Of a stretch of DNA of 64,000 nt, positions 1 to 11,254 are shown piece after piece (positions within the stretch are counted from its first letter, which is position 1; every line of letters begins with the position of its first letter). Source of the DNA: Pyrrhosoma nymphula (taxonomy: Eukaryota > Arthropoda > Insecta > Odonata > Coenagrionidae); NCBI GenBank assembly GCA_963573305.1, contig OY754335.1, positions 48,319,985-48,383,984 on the forward strand. The letters run 5' to 3'. A model generated the notes under the pieces. That model was not told the origin of the DNA. It saw only the letters and a program-made list of their open reading frames with translations, and searched no databases. The translations under genes and the position numbers were made by a program.

Positions 1-1299
1 GGTTATTGGTGAGCATGTTGCAGCGTTTGTTCTCTTTTCTTTTCCTCCGGAATGGCTGTGTGGTCCGGCTTTCTCCCTAGACGTGAGGGAAACCGTCAAA
101 AACCCCACGTAGACCGCCGTGTAGGTAATGATGATGTCGGTGTATGATGCTGATGTTCCGTAGTGATGTGCTCCGCTGTTATCCTGGTGTCTTGGTTTCT
201 GGATATATCTGGTTCTTTTGTTCTGAAATGTGGAGTTTGATGTTAAAATACATTATATACAGCATGGTTTTACATTTATATCAGAGACCAGAGAGGTTGA
301 GTCAATTATCAGGATGTCCGCATTATATAGTTACTCAGGTGTCTTCTGAGCGGTCGTCATTTTGGCGCCAATTTTCCCTATTGGCCTTCATTAATATTTT
401 TTAACGTCTTTTCTCCAAGGTCCCTGCCACACCCTCACTCCTGCTAGCGAAAGACTTTTTCTCACACGCAATAATCCTCCTGATGCATTTCTTACGCTGC
501 CCATTTTCGTCCAAAATGTTATCCGGCCTCATAATAATTTCTCATACTCTCTCCGCTAATTAAGGGAGCCACCTTTGATGAGCGACGGAACGCAATCTGG
601 CGGCTGTTTTATATTTCATTTAAAATGCTCGAGCAGTTGGCAGTCGCCCGCGTTTCCGATTCACCGTGTTTGCCAGGCGCACGTGAAAGATGGACTGTAT
701 TTATTTCGGTGGCTGCTGCTCCACCTTCTCCACCCCAGCAAACCCTGAGTGGGAGGATTAAGGGAATCGCCGAGGGTACATAATGGATGCGGGGAACTGG
801 GAGAGGATTCACGAGGGAATGGAGGGTTAATCGTAAGGATTACTGATGGATGAAAACATTAATAATTTCACTTTGTAGTTACTGCAGATTTCGTTATTAT
901 ACTTGTCAGGGAATATTATCTGGATCACTCACACAATACACAGATAAGATTTTTCAACGAATTGGATTTTCGCGTTGGGTTAAAGGTTTAATTTCGAAGA
1001 CATTGGAGCAATTTATCTTGTGATTCGTTATATTTCATTCAAGACAAGGACTATAAATAGTGCTCGGACCATGATAATACGAATATCCATCAAAAATATT
1101 CATACAGGTGAATTTCGAAGAAAACATTGGGGAGTACTATCTTAATTTTTGCCATTCTGGGAAACCACCACTTTGGGGCTGGGCATGCTGCATTGAGTTG
1201 CGCATTTCAGTGCACAACTCAAAAATTTGCATTTGTGATGGCGATGAGAATTGATATGGGGACTCTGATCGTAGACAAAAAGAACAGATTGCTTTATTC
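1..1299. other. No recognisable gene
   Basis: Open frames are short and show no domain I know. I see no bounded repeat, RNA gene or clear splice pair. GC content is somewhat higher around 600-830 than in the AT-rich stretch from 840 to 1300. Treated as anonymous non-coding DNA. Confidence 0.5.
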
Positions 1300-1619
1300 A
1301 TTTAGAGCAGTGATGGGCAAACTACGGGCCGCGGGCCAGATGCGGCCCCCTGAAATGTTCTATCCGGCCCGCGCGGCATTATTCCTAATCTGACGAATGA
1401 ATAAGAATGCAGGCAATAAGAAAAATAAATATTTTCCTCATTTTTCTTCTCTTTTGTTTTATATCAGTAATTTAATTTTTAATTAACATTTTTAATCTTG
1501 GGCTTATAAATAAGTCTTCCAATATATTTTTCAAGGCCTGATTTTCTTCATGGCCAGTTGTGCGAAGCGTTCCCAATAGTGATATCAAAAATCTGGTAAA
1601 GATACGCGTGTTGTTGAGG

Positions 1620-2150
1620 GTTGCATCGTAGAATATTTGCACTAACAATTAGATTAATGGGGCAAATTAAGTTTCCCGATATATTCCCATTATACATGCC
1701 GGTATTATGCTAAGTTACCACTGTAGTAAGAGGCTGTATAATTACATGTACCACATTATTAATGACACTAAAATAATTTTTGGTAGTTTCACTAGTCACT
1801 TTCATTCGCAAATATAATTGTATTAATCGAATTAATAAATTGTATCACTTGTGATGTTTTTCACTCCCTCATCATTTCATTATTGCTTTTATTCTAGTGA
1901 AATTTTTACTGGTACGATTATAAGCAGCTGAAGTACCGTGGTAATTCCTTAACTTACATACTTGACAAGTAAATGCTTCTTATTAATTATTATACGCTAA
2001 TCAGGTGCTGTTAGATATTTAAGTGCATAGAGACTTTTCTCTCTCGCCGATATAAACATTAAATGTTCGCACCTATTTCTCTAAACTCTTCAGATTTTAT
2101 TTATTAGCGTTGTAGACATGTTGTAGATTTGATTTTTCCGCCATTAATTT
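1620..2150 (+). repeat. Dispersed repeat nested in the hAT leader, copy 1
   Basis: This stretch matches 32560-33060 in reverse complement, with shared segments such as TAACTTAGCATAATACCGG (second-copy strand), CTCCCTCATCATTTCATTA and TCGCCGATATAAACAT. By eye the identity is roughly 80 to 85 percent. No terminal repeats were found, so its class is unknown. A GC-rich hairpin follows at about 2175-2217 (GCCGTTGCTGC against GCAGCAGTAGCGGC). Confidence 0.7.
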
Positions 2151-2702
2151 GTAATGACTGTCAAAGCAACGGCTTTACTGCCGTTGCTGCAGACCGAGAG
2201 CAGCAGTAGCGGCAGTAGAATTCACAGTGAGAAACGTCATCGATTGGCTGACGTATTTCGTTACTGTGGAGTACTGCCAGTTGATTTCGGAACGGTTTGA
2301 CAGCACTGGCAGTACCTGGCAGTGAATTTCGGAACGCGCCCGTTGTAGCGAAGAGTAAAACTGGCAACGGAGCCTCCTCGCAGTACAATATATGTATATT
2401 TATATTTTCTTTTCAGTTTTGAACAGGAGGGATTAAAATGTCTGTCCAATATTTTCATCTTTAATGGAGTTCGAAACGCTGATTTTTCAATTCAATCGCG
2501 ACTCCACTTATGGAATGAAACCTTAATTCAAGGTAATTCAATTACCAGTCTCCGACGCTACATAGCTACCCCCTTCACTGCGGCTAGATATTGAAACACG
2601 TTTCTTGATTCAGATCTGTCTTGGCGATGTTGGTTTGCTAGTTTTACTCAGCATATTGTGCAGCGTGATACGTGACAAGAGAATTGCTGAGATAGCCCTA
2701 AA

Positions 2703-4295
2703 ATGTTATCTAAGAAACGTAAAATTGATTCTGAGTGCCGTGCTTTCAAAGATTAATGGACTTGGAAGTACCTTTTCACTGTTTTTAGGGATAAAGCACT
2801 ATGTTTCATGTGAAACAAAACTGTAGCAGTCTACAAATAATATAACATTTCACGACACTTCACCACTGAGCACAACGATGTCAAGATTAGAGCCATGACC
2901 GTAGAAGAAAGAAAACGAAAAGCAGAAGATCTCCGCAAGAAACTATCAGGTCAGCAAAGTATTTTTATGAAAGGAAATAGTTCTCAGCAAGCAGCTACAC
3001 ATGCAAGTTATGTTGTAGCATACAATATTGCTAAAAGTAACAAAGCTCTTTCTCTTATGGAGAGTTTGTTAAACACTGCAAGCTCAAAGTTTGCGATATT
3101 TTATGTCCTGGCAAAAGAAAAGATTTTGAAACAATAAGCTTATTTCGGAAAACAGAGACTTCTAGAATTGAAGCAATAGATAAAAACATATTATCACAGT
3201 TGGAATCAAAGATTGGCCAATTTAAATTCTGCTAAATTTCTATGGTTGAAAGCTCTGATATAAATGATACTGCACAGTTTCCATTATTTATAAGAGGTGT
3301 TGACGAAAACTTCGGTATTACAGAGGAACTAGCATGCATGAGGTCGTTGAAGGGAACTACTACAGGGTCAGATATTTTTCATGAATTTATGGAAGGAATT
3401 TCAACTGTGAAATTACCTATAAATTTCATATGTAATATAACAAGGGATGGAGCGAGAAATATGACAGGGAAAAAATCTGGATTTGTTGGGATGTCTAATG
3501 AAAGATATCCAGATAAAAATGTTATATTTCTACATTGCATCATACATCAAGACTTCCTGTGTAAATCTGCTTTGGATATGAAACCTGTGCTTGACGTTAT
3601 TGTGAAGCTGGTTAATGCTATTCGATCTCGAGGGCTTGCTCACAAACAATTCCGGGAGTTTCTAGAATCCATGAAATCTGAGTACTCTGATATATTGTAC
3701 TACTTGAAAGTAAGGTGGCTTGGCGCAGGACGCGTCTTCGAGCGAGTTTGGCAGCTGAAAGACGAAATAGTGACATTCTTCCTTGAGAAACAGGGGTCTG
3801 TAGAGTATAAACTCCTGGCTTTTGGAATTTACATTTCTTATGGATCTTCTCTGGCCCATGAACAAGTTCAATGTCAAGATGTAAGGCAAAAATCAATTGA
3901 TTGATGATATATGGGGCCATCTCAAAGGTTTTAAACAACTATTCGCGAATCAGCTTGCTAAGAATGACTTTTCTCACTTCCCGAGGTTAGCTACTCGTTC
4001 TTCCTAATATCACGTTTTATGAACTCGCTGACATGCTAGATGAAAACACGTACCGGTAACACGCCATCCATCAAAATCTGATATCACATGCCCAGAAAGT
4101 TACTGCTATGTTTGCTTCATCATATACATGTGAACAGGTGTTTTCTACAATGAAACTTCAAAGATTTGTCTTAGAAATAGACTGACAGATGAGCATGTAA
4201 CTTATCTTCTATGAATAAGTGCATCCCAGTTCGATCCAAATTATCAGAAACTTTTAGAAATGCAGTCAGAGTTTCATTCATCACATTCTCCTTAA
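2703..4295 (+). pseudogene. Decayed hAT transposase, GTF2IRD2-like
   Basis: Conceptual translation from the ATG at 2703 starts MLSKKRKIDSECRAFKD, the usual start of proteins annotated as general transcription factor II-I repeat domain-containing protein 2, which are domesticated or free hAT transposases. The frame holds a broken Cys/His finger: the second Cys of the CxxC is a TGA stop (codon 37), followed by RHFTTEH. There are also TAA stops at codons 18 and 52. A frameshift near 3060 moves the reading into the frame of FVKHCKLKVCDILCPGKRKD. One more stop precedes the ribonuclease-H-like core SSDINDTAQFPLFIRGVDEN (from 3242). Another shift near 3830 leads to NKFNVKM and FANQLAKNDFSHFPRL. The C-terminal dimerisation domain (ASSYTCEQVFSTMK, RLTDEHVTYLL) lies at about 4095-4260. 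At least four stops and three frameshifts make it non-functional. A host-domesticated gene is unlikely, since it sits inside intact transposon ends. Confidence 0.9.
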
Positions 4296-4459
4296 TAATC
4301 TTTCAGTCATTAATAGGACTTAGTATCACAAAAAACACAAGAATTTTGTAAAATGTATCTTTTTTATTTTTTAATACATTATATTGGCCCGCCTAAAGTT
4401 TTTTTTTTTCCTTTTCTTCGGCCCCCTCTTTAAAAAGTTTGCCCATCACTGATTTAGAG

Positions 4460-5571
4460 CATCGGTCCCCTAACTGTGGTAGATATATCCCAATGGGTAG
4501 GTGCCTGGTGATTCAGGGCTATGTGAAAAAAGTTGGCGGAAAAAGTAGGTAATGGCAGACGTAAGCTTAAAGTCGTAGTAAACAAGCGTAAACAAACAGC
4601 CAAAATTATTCCGATGTAAAGGGGTACAATTTTTGGAAATGGTTGACCAAGGGGTAAGCAAAGCAAAGGAGGTCAGGAACCGTTGATGTGCAACGTGGTA
4701 TTAAATGGCTCCTAAATATTCTAACACGACTTTATAGCCAGTCACGTAAAAAATAAGCAATGGGATTGATATTTGTGGGTTCCATAAAGTTTTTTACCCC
4801 TTTACCTGCAATACCCTGCAATTTCCATCACTCTCAAAACTTATTTCTCGATACTAAAAGGCTCGAATATTTGGTCTACTCTCCCACCGATGCATAAAAT
4901 GTATGTATGTTTATCTTATGTGTAAAATTTCTAATGCAAATAAAAAATAGCCAGTACAAGTAAAAACTCGTCATTCGTCACTTGAGGGTGGGTTTACACT
5001 GGCAAGTTACTTCCGCAAGTTTCTTCTGCAAGAGCATGCGGAGGATTTAACTCTGACGAAAAACTTTTTCACGAGTTAGTGCAGAGCCAAATTAGTTGTC
5101 GTTTTCTCTGGCAACAGTAAACTTCTGCTTCCACTTTAAGACCCACTTTTTATCAAATATTTAACTAAGCCTCCCAGCGGTTCATTGAGAACCAGCCATT
5201 TTTGTTAATTATGGAACTCATTAGTGCTATACTCCTTTCCATCAAGCCAAATTAGTTATGAGGACATTTATGAAGAAAATAAGTTAGTTAATATTTCTGC
5301 AGCACGTATTGAACTAAATACCTGACTTATGTATTTCATAAGTCTTTCGGATACATATGAGTCGTTTCTGCAACCGTCCATTAGTACGTTAAAACAATTG
5401 CCATTGTGGAGATTTGAGATTGGAGTTCGAAAAATTCATTTAAAAAACCGTGTACATCGCGAATCAATCATGTTTAGTTGCTGCTTTATTGTCTGCTGCC
5501 TCATTCTATTAGACAGGTTTTAGTCTTAGGATAACGGGTTAGCGTAGTGTTTTGAGCTTTGACTTCCCATC
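4460..5571. other. Anonymous AT-rich DNA
   Basis: No domain-bearing frame, RNA gene or bounded element was seen. A GTGGGTTTACACTGGCAAG stretch at about 4988 resembles arthropod repeat ends, but no partner was found. Confidence 0.4.
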
Positions 5572-6122
5572 TTAAGGTGGTTGAAGCGATTTTGTTTATG
5601 TACAAACTTGCGTGAAACTTTGCGTACGTTTTCTCCATAGTAATATCCATATCAAAATGAAAGAAGTAGCATCACACCGATTTGGTGTTTTGGCAATTCA
5701 ATGCTTCTTTAACAAGCAGACTTATGGCACATTATACATTTTTCGTAATAATTCGATTAAATATATCTACATATTTTATTCCAAACGCGAAATAATACAT
5801 TTCTCGTTATTATGACTGTAGCTAGCAAATATAAAGGTGCCATGTCGAATCCAATATTCGAAAAAATTTATTTCAGTAAACTTTTGTCTACATTTCGAAC
5901 ACCACGCCGAAAAACTCTAGTCAAAACATTCTTTAATAAAGGAAAAAATAAGTATAATTCCTGTATCGTTTTCATTACTGCCTATATGGTGAGTTCCAGC
6001 GGTTCCAGCTCAGAAAAAGATGGATTTAAATGAAATGTGGTCCAAGAACTCTTTTTCGACTACTAAAAAAATTATTAAAATGTGCACTCAAAGGCCCAAG
6101 ATTACCACTGAAGCCACCTTAA
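5572..6122. mobile_element. TTAA-flanked MITE-like element, copy A
   Basis: The segment is bounded by TTAA at 5572-5575 and 6119-6122. Its ends read inward as GGTGGTTGAAGCG and, on the other strand, GGTGGCTTCAGTGG, so the first five bases match and the rest only partly. TTAA duplications with GGTGG-type ends also bound two related segments (9194-9756 and 15663-16276). TTAA specificity is typical of piggyBac-type elements. No transposase remains in it. Assignment is by ends and length (551 bp), without interior alignment to the other two. Confidence 0.45.
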
Positions 6123-6769
6123 AGAGCCCAGAACCTGGCAGTGGCAGAGATTTGCCATCGGAATTCTGATCCCCACCAGAAAGCATTTTGAAGTGCTCCT
6201 TTTTGGAATTTTGAGCTAGAATTTTTCTCTAGTCATATCAGAGACCATATTCCAGTTTATTTAAAAGTTAACATTGTTTTCATAAGCATGAAGTAGTTGT
6301 GGTAATATTAATGAATCAACAACTTTGTTTCATATGAGTGAACTTTGTATAAATTTACTAACAATAAGTATACATGTTCTGAGCTTTAACTTTACTTGTT
6401 TTTCACAACCGAATGAGTGTTTGATTTGTTATAAGAAGTATTAAGGTGTGTAATAAATTTAACTGTAAAAAATATTAGAAAAACACGTGATTTTTCGACG
6501 CCTTTTGCGCATCAGAACTTCAAAGTTATTTTTAAAATATTTCGCTGAAGTATCTCACGGAAAATGACTTCTATGTTCTTTACAAATACCCTTAGAAGCT
6601 CATGATGAACAATAATCGGTGTAATATTTTCACACTTATTTTATTGATTGATCACGGTTTCATCACACTAGTGTCATTATCAAGATCTCAACTTTAACGT
6701 GTTGAAACCTTTGTTAGGTCAATTAAATTAGTGTGAAGATAGCACTATACAGTTAATAATTTTACATCC
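6123..6769. other. No recognisable gene
   Basis: AT-rich DNA without a coding frame or a bounded repeat that I can identify. Confidence 0.4.
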
Positions 6770-7130
6770 ACATTTATATCTACATAATACCCTACAAGCA
6801 CCTCAAGGGTGTGTGGTAGGAGATGAGTTTTAACTAACATTCACTGCACCATACCCTAATAAGGTTAATGAAACTACGACTATTAATGCATTAGCAAAAA
6901 CCTACAAATGCTTGTCAGCAGGTGATATAGGTATTCTGCAATGCTAGAGAGACTATGTATTCAGCAACTACATAAATGCACAGTAATACAAGAATTATAC
7001 AGGATAGATTCGAAAGGTTCTGTTATTGCTACGTAGAGGATTTAGAAACGCATTAGGGATCAAATAAGTTAATTATCTTATTAGTTAAAAGTCTCATTGG
7101 CAGATATTATGGTCTGATAGTTCATCATTA
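6770..7130 (+). repeat. Abundant dispersed repeat family R1, copy
   Basis: It starts at TCTACATAATACCCTACAAG, continues through CACCTCAAGGGTGTGTGG and GAAACTACGACTATTAATGC, and reaches GTTAAAAGTCTCATTGGCAG. The same order is seen at 10385-10850 (minus) and 11255-11690 (plus), with shorter copies elsewhere. No terminal repeats or coding frame were found; it could be a SINE-like or LINE 3'-tail family. Confidence 0.75.
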
Positions 7131-7289
7131 ATGTTAGAAATTTTCACAAAGTGACGCCTCAAGTTGCTCCATATATTTCTTGAAGTAATCCGGTAAGCAG
7201 ATAATAATTTTGTTTTATCATAAATATGTGATCACTTTCTTTATAATGAGGCTTAATAAATTGAATTTTAGAGTGAATGATATCTCACT

Positions 7290-7640
7290 TGAACTGCCTT
7301 AAGCTTAGTTCTCCGTCTGTCGAAAGGGATGCTCAACTGTTGATCCCTCGGCGCCATTCGTTGAGAGAAGGCTAACGTCGACGTCGGTTTTCTCTCCAAC
7401 CTTCCTCCAATTTCTTAAGTACTCCTTCCTATTGTAATCAATTCTCCATCACGAGACTTATGTCTTGGAACTGCACCCTGACACTGGCAAATTGCATATA
7501 TGTCATTATAGGTATAAAGGGACCACCATCTGAGTGGAAAATGCAACTCTCCTCTCAACGTAGGACACCTCCTGATGGAGTGTGATTGATATCGGGTTCT
7601 TCGTGCGAGAGGCTGAACATCAGGTGAAGACACGTCAAGG
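7290..7640 (+). repeat. Dispersed repeat family R2, copy 1
   Basis: It shares CTCCGTCTGTCGAA, a central GTTGAGAG/GTTAGG block, GTCGGTTTTCTCTCC and TACTCCTTCCT with 21365-21560 (CTCCGTCCGTCGAA, GTCGGATTTCTCTCC, TAATCCTTCCCT). No coding capacity or ends recognised. Confidence 0.6.
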
Positions 7641-7869
7641 CGATTACTCAGGGGAAATCATCCGCCTTTTGTATTACGTTTTCACATGAAACATGTCTAT
7701 TTAATAACCTTTAACTTTATATTAATGTTTTTTTTCTTAATTTGACCATTTGATGTTCATTTCAGTTTTAACTTTTTACATAAATTAATCCGTTCAAATA
7801 TTTTAATATTATCTTGTAAATAAACATAGAATGTATCCGATAACATTAATGCGTTGTGCAACATGGCCA

Positions 7870-8080
7870 TTGCTGTCGATGCGTCCCAATATAATATTAA
7901 TGCCTACCCACCTACCAGTCCTTATATCCTTTTTGGTGTAGAATGCCTCTGCTGTTTAAAAGTCGTAGTTACGCTAGCCTTATAAGGGTATAGTGTAACG
8001 CATATTGGTAACAACACACACCCTTCCACATACCCTTGAGGTGGCTTTCAAGGTATTATGAAGATGTAGATGAGTTGTCA
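7870..8080 (-). repeat. Dispersed repeat family R1, copy
   Basis: On the minus strand it reads CTACATCTTCATAATACCTT, then CACCTCAAGGGTATGTGG, then the CGTAACTACGACTTTT block, in the R1 order. Diverged and shortened. Confidence 0.65.
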
Positions 8081-8639
8081 GATAACTTCTCTAATTACTA
8101 TCACTTCAGCTCTTTCTATCTCATCAAGATATATCTTCACCTCTCCTTAATCGGTTGAGTAGCACTACAGTAACCTTCTACATTTTATAGCGCTTATGGA
8201 TAACATTGCTGAGGCTCTTCGTTATTCTATCTATCTCTCTCCCCTTTCTTGTCCCGAGACACATGTAGAAACAAGAAATTAGCAACGCAGAAAACTTTTA
8301 AAAAATTTTGAGCTTCTAACTGAATGGGAATATGTGTTTTTCTTCATAGATATATTGGTACTGAGGATACATGGGCTGGATAACGCTCTATGAGCCCATA
8401 GTACTATCGCGGCAACGAAGTACTAACTTCTGCTAACCAAGCAGGGTGTCACATGTTCTCTGCGTAGCTCTTGTATCTATTTGCGTTTATGTAGTTGCAA
8501 ATTACATTATTACAAATAGTTTCTATAAAATTGGTATCCTACCTATGGTGTGTGGTACCAGTTGGTGAAATCTCAACTCCTGGCAGTTATTCGCAGGGTT
8601 TTGCTAATGCATTGATAGTCGTAGTTTAACTAACTTTAG

Positions 8640-8750
8640 TGCGATATTTCACAGAGAATAAACCATTCGCCTTGATCGGGATGCGAACCCGGATCCCTCG
8701 GTATCGCGCCAGGTGCTTAAGGCAGTTAAGCTACCGAGGTGTCCTCCTCC
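8640..8750 (-). mobile_element. tRNA-derived SINE with A and B boxes
   Basis: On the minus strand the head contains TAGCTTAACTGCC (8721-8733), which fits a polymerase III A box, then GGTTCGCATCC (8679-8689), which fits a B box, about 30 bases apart as in tRNA genes. The head is followed by AAGGCGAATGG and a body starting CTCTGTGAAATATCGCAC. Body copies without the head recur at 8890-9060 and 30388-30500. It does not fold into a clean tRNA cloverleaf and has no tRNA end, so it is a SINE promoter, not a tRNA gene. An R1 fragment (about 8590-8640) abuts its 3' side. Confidence 0.75.
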
Positions 8751-8889
8751 CCAGTGGATTTTTGAGGGCTTCATAGGAACAAGTTGTTCTGCACTGCTGG
8801 ACATATGATATCACAAAAGCAGTCCAAACCGTGCGCTTAGCGCCACAGTCCACGTTGATAAAGCCAAGCATGGAATATAATGAGGTGTT

Positions 8890-9060
8890 TGCTCTTTTGA
8901 CGAATTTTGAAGATATCGGGACTAGCCACGGTATAATAACATTAACGGAGTCACCCGAAAGTCAAGGTTAATAATTTTTCCTCTGTGAAATATCGCCCCT
9001 ATGTGTACGTGAGGTTGACTCCGTAAGGTTATACCGTGGCTAATCCCGGTATCATCAAAA
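8890..9060. repeat. Two SINE bodies in head-to-head inverted arrangement
   Basis: The left half, GGGACTAGCCACGGTAT and TAACGGAGTCACCCG, is complementary to the right half, TGACTCCGTAAGG and ATACCGTGGCTAATCCCGG. The flanks GAATTTTGAAGATA and TATCATCAAAATT also pair. The right half carries CTCTGTGAAATATCGC, which ties it to the SINE at 8640-8750. Arms are about 60 bases with a loop of about 50. Confidence 0.75.
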
Positions 9061-9079
9061 TTTGCAATTAACTTTACAT

Positions 9080-9180
9080 TATGGTGTAGTGTGATGCATG
9101 TTGCTGATAACTCACCCCCTGCCACGCCCCTCTGAGGTGGCTTGCAGGGTGTTATGTAGATGTTGATGAGTGAAATAAAA
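9080..9180 (-). repeat. Dispersed repeat family R1, short copy
   Basis: On the minus strand: CTACATAACACCCTGCAAG, CACCTCAGAGGGGCGTGG, CAGGGGGTGAGTTATCAGC. Only the first hundred bases of the family are present. Confidence 0.75.
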
Positions 9181-9193
9181 ACTTGGAACGCAC

Positions 9194-9756
9194 TTAAGGT
9201 GGTTCCACCGTAAAATGACTTAAATGTCATTTTATTCATATTCTGTCTACTTGTTGAAAACGTAGTCCTCTATCTGATATGAACAACAAAACAATACCTT
9301 TCCACGCCAATTTATTCTATAATTGAACTTGAAATTACATGGTGTTCAATGGGGGAATGCGAGAAACAAGGGGGAATATAGTATTTCTCCATAAAATACA
9401 AATGCCATTTTCGTGGAAAACTGTCTCTAAGAAGGAAATAATCCAGAGAAATTGAATAAAAATAAAACATAGGGATCTTACCACCTTATTTTTATAGTTA
9501 TTGGGGAATTAATGCTGTAATTTAAGTCAAAATGCGGTAATTCGTAGGAAATGGCGCTGCAGTCGACTCCTATGGCTGGAAAAAAGTGCTCATTTAAAAT
9601 ACATTCTTATAATAATCTGCATATTTTGTACCTTACTTTTGGGTTTATATAGGTAACGCATTTCATCAGTGAAAGCAGGATTTTTTTGACGAAATATCAA
9701 AAATGTGGAATTTAGTATTTGTTTTGACTCACACAGTCGCGGCGGAACCTCCTTAA
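9194..9756. mobile_element. TTAA-flanked MITE, copy B
   Basis: It is bounded by TTAA at 9194-9197 and 9753-9756. The ends read inward as GGTGGTTCCACCG and, on the other strand, GGAGGTTCCGCCG, with 10 of 13 bases matching. The interior aligns in reverse complement with 15663-16276: shared blocks include the GGCTGGAAAAAAGTG area, TCTGCATATTTT, and TTTGACTCA next to CAGTCGCG. A TTAA duplication and short inverted ends without a transposase fit a piggyBac-type non-autonomous element. Confidence 0.7.
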
Positions 9757-9839
9757 GTAAAAAAAAAGGTATCCCAATTGCCACTCTCTTTTTTTTAACC
9801 CTTCTATTTCATTCCCTTTTGGCACGCACCTCACCGAAT

Positions 9840-10010
9840 CCACATAAGTAGCGGCGGGGGGGAAGTGGGCGGGGGGGGAGGGGTCCGGAAGGGGGCAGCA
9901 CCTGTTGCACCTGCCAGAGCGCGGGCTATTAGTTTCGGAGGGTTTTGGGGGGGGAGGGTGAAATGGGAGAATGGGGGTTGGATGGAATAAACCTTGAGGT
10001 GGGAATGGCC
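9840..10010. repeat. G-rich low-complexity tract
   Basis: Plus-strand purine tracts with several G7-G8 runs (about 9855-9895 and 9944-9955). Proline-rich frames read from the minus strand here come from composition, not from a protein. Confidence 0.6.
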
Positions 10011-10160
10011 ACACGCTACACTACCACACAGACCATGAGAGCGCACGAATTCTATCGCGTAGGAAGCAATGCGACCCACACGTGAACACACACAAACAAG
10101 CTTTTTGGCCACATGCTTGGTTACGGAGGCACCCGTGGAAAAATTCATAGGTTTCTACTC

Positions 10161-10239
<79 letters not shown>
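10161..10239. repeat. (CT)n microsatellite, about 38 units
   Basis: An almost pure CT dinucleotide run, interrupted only at its left edge. A Ser-Leu frame through it is an artefact of the repeat. Confidence 0.97.
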
Positions 10240-10241
<2 letters not shown>

Positions 10242-10384
10242 CGTTGGGAAGGGCTAGGATAGAGGTGGGAGGAAAAAGCTATAAATAGTTTCTTTGAGGA
10301 AGGGAGGAGGGTTTTATGAGCTGGAGGTAGAGGTGGAAAACCTGGATGAACGTGCCGCGGGCGAATATATAGGGAAATAGGCTG

Positions 10385-10850
10385 CAGAACGGATAGGTTT
10401 AAAATGTCATTTTTCCCGTGAACGGTAAGAGACCATAATTGCTGCCTATGAGACTTTTAACTAGGTTTGTTGATTGGTATTGTAGCTAATTGGTCGATTT
10501 GCTCATTTATACTCGTTTCTTAATCCGCTACGTAGTACTAACATCTTTTAACATTAACTAGTTTTGCATTATTCCTATTTAAATCGTGTATCCCTGTGCG
10601 GTTATGTAGTTTCAATATATATTAATAAAAATGGTAAAACTGGTAGCATGCTTATTGTGCAGTGCAAGCTGGTGAAATTATACCATCCGATATATATTTT
10701 CAGTTTTTTTCTGATGAATTAAAAGTCGTAGTTTCATTAACTTTCTTATAGTATAGTGTAGTGAATGTTGGTGGTAACTCACCCCCTGCCACACGCCCTT
10801 GAGGTGGCTCACAGGGTATTATGTAAATGTAGATTAGGTGTAGATAGGTA
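10385..10850 (-). repeat. Dispersed repeat family R1, long copy
   Basis: On the minus strand it begins CTACATTTACATAATACCC and runs through GAGTTACCACCAAC, GAAACTACGACTTTTAATTC, TAGTACTACGTAG and AGTCTCATAGGCAGC. It ends near GGGAAAAATGACATTTTAAA. With 11255-11690 it forms an inverted pair about 400 bases apart, with arms of about 440 bases. Confidence 0.8.
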
Positions 10851-11254
10851 TAGCACAACTTGGTGGCACTCACAAGCCGAGAATTAAAGGACCATGAGGC
10901 TGATGAGTGGGCAAAGGTACCGAAGGTCTCCCGGAGGTACCTCTGAAGGAAGAGTCGGCCACTTCATCCCACGCCTCTTAAATGCTTTCCTCTCCGTATC
11001 GCCATGCTTTTCACAAGCGAGCGCCAACACGTTTCGCCACACCTACACTTCGGCATTCTATTTCCAATTTCATGTATTCAGCAGAGTGAAATAATTGCAA
11101 TTATTGCCAACAATGCCAATGCGGTGCCAATACAACGTGCCAAAACGGTGGATGAATGAAAATGCAAGATAATTAGGTTTGAGATGGGTACAGAGTGAAA
11201 AAGTTATTTGGGAAAGCTTTATGAATTGAAACGTCTTATAAAACCGTACTGTTG

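Larger units (their letters stand above)
1308..4451 (+). mobile_element. hAT DNA transposon with complete ends, 3144 bp
   Basis: The element starts CAGTGATGGGCAAACT (1308-1323) and ends with the exact reverse complement (4436-4451), a perfect 16-bp inverted terminal repeat. It is flanked by the 8-bp direct repeat ATTTAGAG (1300-1307 and 4452-4459). An 8-bp target duplication with a CAG-type end is the signature of the hAT superfamily. Subterminal DNA at both ends is rich in GGCCC/GGGCC. Inside, on the plus strand, is a decayed transposase (2703-4295). About 1.3 kb of leader precedes it and includes a stretch (about 1620-2150) that recurs elsewhere in the window, so either a second repeat is nested here or the other copy derives from this element. 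The element can no longer make transposase, but its ends look usable in trans. Confidence 0.93.

Noticed and set aside
2161..2458. Minus-strand open frames in the first hAT
   Set aside because: They lie over the leader palindromes and show no domain.
8640..8750. Functional tRNA gene
   Set aside because: A and B boxes are present, but there is no proper acceptor stem and a SINE body follows.
9712..10148. Minus-strand proline-rich open frames
   Set aside because: They read through G-rich low-complexity sequence in two frames at once; composition explains them.
10069..10257. Ser-Leu repeat protein
   Set aside because: It is the translation of the (CT)n microsatellite.
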